A stretch of 64,000 bases of DNA from Megalobrama amblycephala (Eukaryota; Chordata; Actinopteri; Cypriniformes; Xenocyprididae), in NCBI RefSeq assembly GCF_018812025.1, contig NC_063054.1, forward strand, positions 11,026,082 to 11,090,081, given 5' to 3'. How positions within the stretch are numbered: the stretch's first letter is position 1; each line of letters opens with the position of its first letter. This document shows, piece by piece, positions 21,907-32,880 of the stretch. The translations under genes and the position numbers were made by a program. Under the pieces are notes generated by a model, which saw nothing but the letters and a program-made list of their open reading frames with translations, did not search any database and was not told the DNA's origin.

Positions 21907-24226
21907 CTGCAAAAACAGGCAAGAACCACTGAGAAACACCATCTAACACGAACACATCTGAATGTCTGTCACTTGAGCCTTTCATATGTCAGTGCCTGTG
22001 TGCTCTGTATGTCTGTGTGTGCATGCATGTGTTGTCCTTGAATGCTCTGTCCTCTTATCTAACACTGGTCCATTTACTGTGTGTCTATAGAAAACAAGAT
22101 ATAGGTTCTTAAATATTTACCTCCCCACAGTTATTATAGCTCTTGGTTCTCATCCAAGACAATCATTCAGGGTATTAATTTACATATATTTGCTGCAAAA
22201 AAGAGCTGTATGCATATCTAGTAGGTAGCTCTTAGAAAAGATAATTACAAAATTATATATAGTAGTCCCAAATCGTCCTAATGAAGGGTTTCGGACTGTG
22301 TGTGTTTTTGTGGTTTAGGTGTCTTGATACAACAATAACCCATCACTTAGCAACCAATAGTCACTCATGAATATAGGAGTGTCGTCACAGCACTGCTTAC
22401 ATCAGCCATCTGGTGGAACGGTGTACGACCCTCTTCCTTCCAGTAGGCTTTAGTGTCAAACTCCACACGATACACACCAGGAGTGAACTCCTGCTCTGTG
22501 ATCAAGTTGTGCACCTCGCCAGTCATATCCACTTTCCTGTGTAAGAGGAAGAGCTTATTAATTACAATGACAGCGACAGGAAAGAGGAACCATGCGGATG
22601 TGACTAAAATGAAAATGTGCAGCAGAGTGAATAGAGCAGGCAAAACCTTTCAACAAAGACAAAAGGGATGTTTTCTTTTCTTTTCATTTTGAATTTAAAA
22701 AATTAATCAAAATGCATACATTTGCACATCGTTTTCTTTATATCGGAGTATAATTGAGTCAGTCTGTCACTTTCAATTTTGACAAAATATTTTTTTTAGG
22801 AACGCTCACAAAACCTATACAACATTGTAGTTGTAGCGGCATTTAAATAGTTTTGTAGATTTTCAGGTTAAAATCTGTAGATTTTAAGGTAAATGTGCAG
22901 GAGTGTCAATAGATCAGTTATTACTTTCTGTAAGACTTTAGTAATTGGGACACACATTCACTATTAATTATGACTTTTCCCTCAATAAATTCCTAATTTA
23001 CTGCTCATTAATAGTTAGTAAGGTAGTTGTTCAGTTTAGGTATTGGGTAGGATGAAGTAGAATAAGGCATTAATATGTTCTTAAGTACTAATAAACAGAA
23101 AAAAAAATCGAAAATAGTTGAATAACAAGAGTTCAGTACATGGAAATGACATACAGTGAGTCTCAAACTCCATTGTTTCCTCCTTATGTAAATCTCATTA
23201 GTTTAAAAGACCTCCGAAGAACAGGCGAATCTCAACATAACACCGACTGTTACGTAACAGTCGGGATCATAATATGTGCGCCCCCAATATTTGCATATGC
23301 CAGCCCATGTTCAAGGCATCAGACAAGGGCAGGCAGTATTAACGTCTGGATCTGTGCACAGCTGAATCATCAGACTAGGTAAGCAAGCAAGGACAACAGC
23401 GAAAAATGGCAGATGGAGCAATAATAACTGACATGATCCATGATAACATGATATTTTTAGTGATATTTGTAAATTGTCTTTCTAAATGTTTCGTTAGCAT
23501 GTTGCTAATGTACTGTTAAATGTGGTTAAAGTTACCATCGTTTCTTACTGTATTCACGGAGACAAGAGCCGTCGCTATTTTCATTTTTAAACACTTGCAG
23601 TCTGTATAATTCATAAACACAACTTCATTCTTTATAAATCTCTCCAACAGTGTGTAACGTTAGCTTTAGCCACGGAGCAAAACCTCAAACTCATTCAGAA
23701 TCAAATGTAAACATCCAAATAAATACCATACTTACGCAATTAGACATGTTGCATGACGAACACTTTGTAAAGATCCATTTTGAGGGTTATATTAGCTGTG
23801 TGAACTTTGTTTATGCTGTTTAAGGCAAGCGCGAGCTCTTGGGGCGTGGAGCACGAGAATTAAAGGGGCCGCAGCCTGAATCGGCGAATTTATAATGATG
23901 CCCCAAAATTAAAATTTAAAAAATTAATTAAAAAAAACTATGGGGTATTTTGAGCTGAAACTTCACAGACACATTCAGGGGACACCTTAGACTTATATTA
24001 CATCTTTTAAAAACATGTTCTTCGGCACCTTTAATATTACTCAGTACTTAAATGTATAATTACAGTGTAACAAAGACACCTTAAAATAAAGTGTAACTGA
24101 TACTTGTTTATTGAATGAATCAAAATTCATCTATTTTCACACTGTTTTCTTTAAATTTGAGTTTAGTTGAGCTAAGATCTGCTTGGGTGGATCATATACT
24201 CTCAATTTTTACTTTATATCTTTATA

Positions 24227-24259
<33 letters not shown>

Positions 24260-27200
24260 AAATATACAACATTGTAGATGTAGTTTTGTAGTTCAAGTTA
24301 ATATTTGATTGTACTTTTTTAGGTTAATATCTGACTGGATTGACTTGGATTTGATACTTAATATAATTTATTAAAAATGGTCCATGAACAATAATACATT
24401 TCTGTCCAGAGATCCCAGCTGACAAGTAAAGGTGTATAGAGATGTACAGCATATGATAAATATGACAACTATTCTGGATAATGTTTGAAACGTATTGCTA
24501 GCCCTTTTTGTGTTATAAAATGAGGCACTTGTATTCCTCATTTGTAAGTCGCTTTGCATAAAAGCATCAGCTAAATGAGTAAATGTAAAATGTGAATGTC
24601 AAAAAGGTCATTGCTGAAGTCAAACTGAGCTCATGGATAGCAATAGCATTTATGAAAAGTTTCAGTGATCCACTGGGTTTTAATTTGAAATGTAATTATT
24701 CATTTTATATATAAAATATATATATATTGGTTCTCGAATCTGATTGGCTGAGAGCCTTTTCCAGCCATGCAATATTCCCCCAGTATCAGCACTGGAAGCG
24801 TTTCACCATTTGTATCACTCCGTTAGTGGCGACTGTCATGGCGGTCGAGCAATTATATATATGTCCATTATTGACACTAAAGTCATAATTACACCATTAA
24901 CTGTCTATATGAGCAAATTAAAAGGGACTGGTTGTAAACAAGGAAGTTGTTTTAGCAGTCATGGGAAATTTTTTAAAAGGTCAAAGACAAAGATATTGCT
25001 TTCCTAAGCGGACATTCAAACTGATACTTTATAATGGATATAATATTATGGACATCGACCTGAAGAATGAATGCTATATCAGAGGCAGGTAATACACTCG
25101 TTTAGTCGATCTCTCTCTCGTAATACCATAATACTGTACTGCACATAATACAATAAGCTTCGATGAAGCGACTCAACGTTTCTTCGTTATTAGTTCTAAA
25201 GTGACGTTTTATAATTAGTAACGAAGGCTTGGGCTCAACTGTTAAACTGTCAACTTGAGTTTTGAATCCTTAGAGGAAGAAAGTACTGCACAAAAGAGGG
25301 TTTTTAAAGACTGTTGTTGTTTCTTATTTATTTACACACTCGTGCCGTCGAACTGTTATATAAACACAATATCACACTCGTAGCCGTGCGATATGGCTGT
25401 ATAGCAGCACGCTGTTACCTATGACTGAATCATAGCTATGCTGATATACAGCCATATCGCACAGCTATGGGTGTGATATTGTATTATTATTATTTATTAT
25501 TATTTTATTTATTATGTGATCTTACCCACTGGCAATCTTTTCCCATGTCCCACTTTGTTTTTGGCGATAAACATCCAGAGATACATTTCCAGCGGGAATC
25601 CCCTTCACAGCATCCAGGATCTTTACCGTCAGAGGGCAGTGAGCATCTGAACCACCATGAAAACCCTGGAACATATTCAAAGCGGCTCACAATCAATGTG
25701 CATTCAAATACTCCTTAGTTTTGCTTAGTCTAAGCATGGTGCTGTAGTCTTTTTTTTGTTCTGGTTTAGGCCTGAAAATGATCTTGACTTCAATGATCTT
25801 GATGATGAATTTCTTGTTGTATTCCTCATTTTTAAATAAAAGGATACATGTAAAATGTAATGGAAGTAGATGCAGATGTATCAGCCCAGAGCTGTTTGTT
25901 GGGTCAGTGACCACCTGGACGTACAGTTGTGTGTTTTCCAGGTATAGATTTTACTGCAGCACTTTGTAGTATGGCAGAGTGCAGATAACTTTGTGACCTT
26001 TATGTTAGCCCGTCCAGGAAAGTACCTTGTCTCACCCAGAAGGGGCCATCTTAGGAGACATTTTATCTATCTTGTACATTTCATAGATTTTGTGTCAATG
26101 CCAAGTTAAATATAACTTAAAGCTGTTGTAAGAGATTTTAGCCAGTTAACTTCACAGCCTCTTTCCCAAATTACACCCTCCAAAGACGCCTGCAAACCTG
26201 CCCATGCAAAATGAAGCAGAAAGCATTTTGGATTGGCTAGTTTTCACAGCAATACCATACAAGAAACATTTCTGCTTTTCATCAAACAGTTTTTAAAGAA
26301 TTTTTTACATCTACATCTTAATCTGAAGAACATTTTTCCACTTAAAGAATGTTTCGTACATCAGAAAGGTTCAATGGATGTTAGATGTCCTCTATGTTTA
26401 AGAGTCTGGTTAGAATTCTATATAAGATATGATACATGACACAACATATTAAGAATCAAGGCTTGACATTAACTTTTTTGCTCACCAGCCACTGTAGCTA
26501 GTGGTTTTCTGAAGTTGCTAGCCACTCAGCATTTTCACTGACCACAATTTTGACATCCACGCCTTGGGGAAAAACTGCCATATAGATATTTTTAATATTA
26601 TCACATAATTTGGCAGCAGGTACAGTATATTAGGGTGCTGTCACTATAGGGGTGGGACGGTTCAGATTTTGCACGGTTCGGTTTGTATCACGGTTTTACT
26701 GTCATCGTTTCGGTACAGTTCGGTATGTACTATGTTCAGTAAAAGATAGGACAATTGTCAAAAAAAGATAAAGAAAAATAATCTAACTACAGAAACAGCA
26801 CAAATAAATACATGAGAGCTAAGATACAAATAAAATAAACAATGTTTTACAGGTTTTTCAGGTATCTAACAGCTTTCAGGTACAGAAATTGAATAAAGTA
26901 ATCAATATAAAATAACACTGCATATAAACTTCTTAGAATAGTTAAATAAAGATGAAACATAATTGAAGTTACAAAAGCTATTCAGCCAAGAGTGATTTCT
27001 TAGTCCTTTGTCATTTGATTAACATTAAAACACAGAGAGCAGGAATATTAGACTGCTGTCCCTTTAAGATATTATTCAAAGATCCAGTATAATGATACTG
27101 ACACACATGCGTTGTCTGTCTTGTTTTTCTCCTAAGACATAACCTACTATGTTAGTTAGGATACTCGCTACTGTCTGATTTGCACATTGTTTTCAACAAA

Positions 27201-27817
27201 CCATATTATAGATGCGTCGTCAGATTTGTGATGAACCGCGGTGCAAGCGTGGGCCGAACCGTGGGTGGAGAAGCGAACGGTTAGATTTTTACAGCGAACC
27301 GTCCCACCCCTAATCACTATACTGTTACACATGCATTTTCTTTCTCAACTCTTTACGTTCACTTAAAACAAAACTGACTGTTTATGTGAATACTTGCCAA
27401 GACCAGCATTTTTACATAATTTTGTTTGTGTATTTGAGTGTTTAAGTGCAATAAGCAGCAAAAAAGAACTCAATTTAGTACTGAGAGGCGGCTTTATGTG
27501 CATGCACTTTGAGTGTGAGCACAATATATGCAGGAATGAGTAAAATTATGCACAATAAGTGCAATACCTCGCTAAAATTCAGCTCTGTAACACCAATAAT
27601 ATTCATCCGGAGTAAAATGAAACCCTGGTAAGAATGCATTGAGCTGGTCAGTTTAATGATACTGAAAGGTTACATTGCTATGCAAAATTTTAAAATTGCG
27701 CCAGTTCCCATGGCATAGCTTTATTCTATAGACCGAAGCAATTGAACTTACCACTGGAGCACATCTACAGAAGACAAACAGAGATGCAAGAAGCACACAA
27801 ACCACTGCTTTAGCCAT
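21799..27817 (-). CDS. ttr: transthyretin
   Basis: Four exons, 27817-27752, 25665-25526, 22536-22401 and 21906-21799, join in frame to 149 residues, the usual fish transthyretin length. A signal peptide ([19 protein letters not shown]) precedes [15 protein letters not shown]. Family landmarks are [11 protein letters not shown] (with the hormone-channel Lys), [51 protein letters not shown] and [16 protein letters not shown]. An NVS sequon starts at residue 49. Vertebrate transthyretin is a secreted homotetramer, made mainly in liver and choroid plexus, that carries thyroid hormone and, in mammals, retinol-binding protein. All splice sites are GT-AG and the gene appears intact. Its place between b4galt6 and a desmoglein matches the human order. 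Confidence 0.97.
21907..22400 (-). other. ttr intron 3
   Basis: A 494-bp GT-AG intron with no recognised repeat. A tgcatgcatg-type purine/pyrimidine stretch lies near 22018. Confidence 0.6.
22401..22536 (-). CDS. ttr: ttr exon 3
   Basis: The acceptor is cttacacag and the donor gtaagc. It reads [20 protein letters not shown] through RTPFHQMAD. Confidence 0.97.
23113..24035. repeat. 920-bp interspersed repeat, copy A
   Basis: It starts near atagttgaataacaagag and ends near cggcacctttaa. It is an inverted relative of copy B at 28842-29757, matching along its whole length (for example gtactgaactcttg, tttgcatatgccagc, ccccaatatttgcat). The ends are not obviously inverted repeats of each other, so its class is not assigned. 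Confidence 0.75.
25369..25480. repeat. hairpin at the end of a fish repeat
   Basis: aatatcacactcgtagc and its near-complement gctatgggtgtgatatt form long arms around gatatggctgtata and its complement. The neighbouring 24730-25368 looks like the body of the same repeat. Confidence 0.7.
25526..25665 (-). CDS. ttr: ttr exon 2
   Basis: The acceptor is gttccag and the donor gtaaga. It reads [18 protein letters not shown] through WEKIASG, ending in phase 2. Confidence 0.96.
25666..27751 (-). other. ttr intron 1 with a MITE
   Basis: A 2086-bp GT-AG intron. It holds the hAT-like MITE 26649-27313 and a possible repeat near 26460-26560; the rest shows no recognisable feature. Confidence 0.65.
26649..27313. 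mobile_element. hAT-like MITE
   Basis: The ends share ggggtgggacggtt in inverted orientation. An 8-bp direct repeat TCACTATA lies at 26641-26648 and 27314-27321, as hAT elements leave. The interior has no coding capacity. The exact element edge is uncertain by 2-3 bases because both ends resemble TA(A)GGGG. Confidence 0.7.
27752..27817 (-). CDS. ttr: ttr exon 1
   Basis: ATG at 27817-27815; 22 codons of signal peptide and the mature start APV; donor gtaagt. The start is fixed by the signal peptide and by a TATA box 40 bp upstream. Confidence 0.95.
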
Positions 27818-27856
27818 GTTTAGAGTACAACTGTGGGCGATAACACCCGAAATGCC

Positions 27857-27863
27857 CTTTATA
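27857..27863 (-). promoter_or_regulatory. ttr TATA box
   Basis: TATAAAG on the minus strand, 40 bp upstream of the ATG, with GC-containing flanks. Mammalian TTR also has a TATA promoter. The expected transcription start lies near 27830, leaving a very short 5' UTR. Confidence 0.7.
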
Positions 27864-28386
27864 CAGCTGCCGACCCCGTCATCAGGTGACTCGAGGGGGT
27901 GTCTGAGGTGCTCTGTTGACACAGTAAATAAATGGGAATGAGTAACTCCATACAATTTGGTTAATCCAGTGGAAACAATCAAGGGCATCAGCCCATAAAC
28001 AGCACTCCTGTCCTTGGAATTTGTGCATTTCATGAATGTTAATTCCCAAAGTTCCTCCATTCTGTGTGAGATCTGATTCATTGTCTGTTTACTCTCTGAG
28101 GACCTTAGTTCAAGCTCACCGGTGAAATATTTCTGGGCAGCACAAATTTGAGGGTCTGAGCTATTATTGACAGTTCAAAGAAAAGTGTACAGATATCCCT
28201 TGAGAGGCGAGTGCACACTTGTTTTTCACATGTGCTAGCTGTATTGCTAAAGGCATTGAATCCATAAGTGGAGAACAGCAGAATTCCTTTGCTTGTGAGC
28301 AGATTCACAACACATTCACAACTGGCCCACACTGTAAAAAAATTGCCAGGAATTTACAGGATTAAACAGTATTATTTTACAATGAA
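27864..28386. other. ttr upstream region
   Basis: This 523-bp stretch between the ttr TATA box and the microsatellite is not recognised as a repeat. It should hold the proximal ttr promoter, but no factor sites are claimed. Confidence 0.5.
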
Positions 28387-28510
<124 letters not shown>

Positions 28511-28841
28511 CCTTTATTTAACCAGATAAAACTTTCTGAGATTAAAAATCACTTTTACAGAAGTGACCGTGCTTACGTCTGCATGTTGATAATGACGACC
28601 AACAAACTCTATTATACAGCTCATAATGGTGAGTGCTATAGTCACAATTTAATATAAACTTAAGTGCACCATGATATAAAATATCCAAAGAATTTAAAAG
28701 TATGTAAGTTGCTGATTTATACAATATATCTCCATAATCAAGGACAGGCATAAAAGTGGCAAAAACTAATCTTCTTTTCGCTTCAAAAGAGAAACAGGAT
28801 TTATTCCTAAAATAAACCCCAGTTTTATTTTTAATTTAGTC

Positions 28842-29757
28842 CTTAAAGGTGCCCTAGAACCAGTTTTAACAAGATGTAATATAAGTCTAAGGTGTCCCCT
28901 GAATGTGTCTGTGAAGTTTCAGCTCAAAATACCCCATAGATTGTTTTTTATTAATTTTTTTAACTTCCTATTTTGAGCCATAATTATATATGCACCAATT
29001 CAGTGCGCGACCCCTTTAAATCTCGTGCTCCCCGCCCCAAGCTCTCGACTGCCTTAACCAGCATAAACAAAGTTCACACAGCTAATATAACCCTCAAAAT
29101 GGATCTTTACAAAGTGTTCGTCATTCATGCTGCATGCATGCATCGATTCCTGTGAGTATAGTATTTATTTGGATGTTTACAATTGATTCTGAATGAGTTT
29201 GAGGCTGTGCTCCATGACTAAAGCTAACATTACACACTGTTGGAGAGATTTATAAAGAATGAAGTTGTGTTTGTGCATTATACAGACTGCAAGTGTTTAA
29301 AAATGAAAATAGCGATGGCTCTCGTCTCCATGAATACAGTTATAAACGATGGTAACTTTAACCACATTTAACAATACATTAGCAACATGCTAACGAAACA
29401 TTTAGAAAGACAATTTACAAATATCACTAAAAATATCATGTTATCGTGGATCATGTCAGTTATTATTGCTCCATCTGCCATTTTTTGCTATTGTCCTTGC
29501 TTGCTTACCTAGTCTGATGATTCTGCTGTGCACATCCAGACGTCCTGCCCTTGCGTAATGCCTTGAACATGAGCTGGTATATGCAAATATTGGGGGCGTA
29601 CATATTAATGATCCCGACTGTTGCATCACAGTCGGTGTTATGTTGAGATTCGCCTGTTCTATGGAGAACAAATGAGATTTATATAAGAAGGAGGAAACAA
29701 TGGAGTTTGAGACTCACTGTATGTCATTTCCATGTACTGAACTCTTGCTATTCAACT
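28842..29757. repeat. interspersed repeat, copy B, inserted in the LINE
   Basis: It runs from about ttaaaggtgccctagaacc to about gctattcaactatg and separates the LINE reverse transcriptase from its C-terminal part. It is an inverted relative of copy A in ttr intron 2. Part of the LINE (about 30 codons) seems to be missing at the junction. Confidence 0.75.
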
Positions 29758-31664
29758 ATGCCGAGGTAAATTTAATTTTCACTACCTCTATTATAGTGCC
29801 CTGTAGGGTTTTAAGAGATGGTTGATTTGCCACTTGCTTCTTTGATCTTGAGAAGAACATTGCTTTAGTTTTAGTCTCGTTCAAAGTCAGGCTTAAATCA
29901 CAAAGCCTTTGCTGCACATCATCAAAAGCATGTTGTAGCAAGGACACAGCGTGATGTAATTCTGGGAGCACTACAGTAGATCACAGTGTCATCGGCATAA
30001 AAATTAAACTTAATGTTACTAATATTAATGTCAAGATTACTAATATAAATAATAAAAAGTAAAGGCCCCAAAACAGACACCTGAGGAACACCCCTCGTAA
30101 TCTCCAAAGGTGCAGATGAATGGCCTTCCATCTGCACACACTGTGTCCTGTCAACTAGCTTTCAAACCACAAAATTGTATCTTTAGACAATCCAATCTGT
30201 CTCAGTCTATTTTTCAGTATACTAAGATTGACAGTGTCAAAAGCCTTAGAAAAGTCAATAAAAAGTGAAACACAATTATGACCTTTATCAAGCGCATCAA
30301 TAATATCATTTAAAACCCTAGTAGCAGCTGTAGTTGTGCTGTGCTTTTTCCTGAAGCCTGACTGATTATGTGATAAAATGTCATATTTATTTAGATATGA
30401 TGTCAACTGCTCGCTAATGAGAGATTCAAAAACCTTTGACAGAACACAAAGTTTTGAGATCGGCCTGTAGTTATTCATATTAGAGGGATCTCCTCCTTTT
30501 ATTATTATTAGATTAAAGATGTCTTCCTGTGTCATCCATATCAATATTCATATCATTGTTTTTGGTGCCTGAAATGACGACCCAACACCAACAAATTGAT
30601 TAAAACAGTTCAACATCTCTCCTTTTTCTAAAATTTTTATGAAATTGTCCATTATATATGAAGGAAGTCCTACAGCCTTTATTACACCAGTAATTGATTT
30701 TTTAACATTTTTCCAGAATTTCATAGGTTTGTTTAGATTACGAGTTGTTTCATTTAAAAAGTAATCAGCTTTAGCTTTCCTTATCATCACTGTACATCTA
30801 TTTCGTAATTGTCTGAAACAAAGCCAATCGGATTTAAGGTCAGAATGCCTTGCTCTAGCCCAAGCGAAATCGCGCTCATGAATCACATTTGATAATGTGG
30901 GTGAGAACCAGGGGTTATCTCGACCCTTAACGCGATATTTTTTAAAAGGTGCATGTCTATTTATAATAGTGGTGAGCCCTTCATGAAAATACTTCCAGGC
31001 ACACTCAGTATCAGGAATCAATGAAATTTTCTCCCAGTCAAACAGAGCACGGTCATGACCAAAGCCTTGCTCACTAAATTGAGACATACAATTTTTAGGT
31101 AGTTTTGCATTTCTTACTATTCCAACAGCACAATGATCACTCATATCTTGCACAAACACAGATGCTGTTGAATATCTGTACGGTGCATTCGTAAAAATTA
31201 AATCGAGAAGTGATGATTTATCTGGGTTTTTTAAATTTAACCAAGTTGGTGTATTTACTAATTGCTGAATGTTAAAGGTATCACAAAAAGACTTTACTTC
31301 AGCAGAGAAAAGCTATAGACAATTCCAATTAAAATCTCCAATTAATATTAATTCCTTAAAATTCAACTTGGACATAAAATCTGTCATAAATAAGATAATC
31401 TTTTGTTGCTGACGGGGGTCTATAGCAGCCCACAACAGTAAACGCTAAGGATTTTGAGAATACCTCTTCAAATGCCATGAGATCAAATTGTTTAGGTATT
31501 GACTTGGATAGCAACAAAGATACCTTGTACTTATTTTTTATGTAAATCGTTAATCCACCCCCTCTTTTTGGCTGATCGATTCTAAAAATATTATACCCTT
31601 CAATATTGATAACCTTATCTGAAATTGATTTATTAAGCCAAGTTTCAGAAATGGCCAAAACGTA

Positions 31665-31986
31665 CACAGCAAAATCTCCAGAGTTAAATCAACTCTGCTC
31701 AGAGTACATATGGTCCCTTTCTAAATAGTGTTAAAATAACACTAAAGCAGAGTTAAAGTTAATGAGATAATTAAGCAATTAATTAAGTGATGATTGTGCA
31801 TTAGTGATGAACACCTGCTGTTAACAAGCAGAATCACTAAAGAAAAGAGAAACACAAGAACAGCCTTAATAATTGCTTAATTATCTCATTAACTTTAACT
31901 CTGTTTCAGTGTTACTTTAACACTATTTAGAGAGGGACCAAATGTACTCTGAGCAGAGTTGATTTAACTCTGGGTATTTTACTGTG
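31665..31986. mobile_element. TA-flanked MITE inside the LINE endonuclease
   Basis: The 322-bp element is flanked by TA (31663-31664 and 31987-31988). The ends cacagcaaaatctccagag and ctctgggtattttactgtg are inverted, and about 95 bp of each arm pair. Removing the element and one TA joins codons reading NTDAY and VLAISETWL in one frame, so the boundaries are precise. TA targets indicate Tc1/mariner mobilisation. Confidence 0.88.
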
Positions 31987-32735
31987 TAAGCATCAGTGTT
32001 CTTTAACCATATACGCACCACATCCATTTTAGGGAGCAAACTTTGTACATTTAAATGAACAAAACCTATCCCAGATCTGATTTTAAACTCTGCCAGAGTA
32101 GGATAAGTAGTTGTAACATCTTGTGGACCTGGATTTAGTGCAACATTTCCTGAGATCAGTAGCAGCAACATTATCATACATTTGCGCAAAACTGATCTAG
32201 GTAAAGAATCCCCGTTCGTTGATGTTACACGTTGAAAAAAATAGGTCATAACATAGTGAGAAACATGATGATAAAACTTCGTCAAGACCATGTGTAGATG
32301 ATTTAACACATATAAATTCTGACGGTCATTCACAGACAATAAAACACAGGTATATCTCCCAGTATAAGTCTCATTTGGCCAGTGCACGTAAATACCAAAA
32401 TCTAATTGTCCAGAGTGCGTACGAGAGTGACTGCCAACATCACAACTTGTTAGGATATAGCATAAGATGATTGGAATCAACATAGTTATTCTCCAGTTTC
32501 TGTGCTGCATTGGGCCTTTAAATAATTAAGTCTGCAAGAAGACAGAAACTGTAGAGTTGTGGAGTTATGAAGTTATGAAGTTGTGAAATTAATCAGCAAA
32601 ATGCACGTCTCGAGTCAAGTTCTGAACAGCGGAACTATCAGTCCACGGCCCTGTTATCCATGGAATCTCCACCAGACCAGGGCCCTCTTTTCTTTGCGCT
32701 CACCTCACCTCAAATCCGCTTGTCGACACAGGTGT

Positions 32736-32880
32736 TGACTCCCTGCCAAATTATTACCCCTCTCGTTGAAGTCGCTATACCTGACTGCCTAATCCTAACC
32801 CCACCCCTAATCCTAACTCCTCCCCCACACCTAACCCTAAACCTACCAATACTAGGGGGGTAATAATTTGGCGGGGGTCA
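32736..32880. repeat. 145-bp foldback element
   Basis: The ends tgactccctgccaaattatt and aataatttggcgggggtca are inverted. The middle contains ctaaccctaa-type runs. Confidence 0.7.

Larger units (their letters stand above)
22537..25525 (-). other. ttr intron 2, repeat-bearing
   Basis: A 2989-bp GT-AG intron. It contains the repeat copy at about 23113-24035, a short tract near 24035-24092 resembling the MITE at 63490-63672, a poly-T run near 24230, and a fish repeat from about 24730 ending in the hairpin at 25369-25480. Confidence 0.7.
28511..32510 (-). mobile_element. CR1/L2-like LINE, broken by two insertions
   Basis: Reading the minus strand: a short hydrophobic segment and GNVALNPGP (about 32110), an endonuclease start (FVHLNVQSLLPKMD), an interrupting MITE, then SETWLNKS and GGGLTIYIKN with GCYRPPS (endonuclease), a linker (31159-30548), and reverse-transcriptase blocks YRPISKLCVLSKVFE, QSGFRKKHSTTTA, FIDFSKAFDTVNLSILKNRL, GVPQVSVLGPLLFIIY and FYADDT. 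A 0.9-kb repeat then interrupts it, and PVLDYGDILYKSATY and STHHYELYNRVCWSSL resume at 28751-28542. Stops and frameshifts make it inactive. About 2.8 kb of LINE remains after removing the insertions. Confidence 0.9.

Noticed and set aside
32790..32850. ctaaccctaa runs resembling telomere repeats
   Set aside because: Short and irregular, inside a 145-bp foldback element; not an interstitial telomere array.
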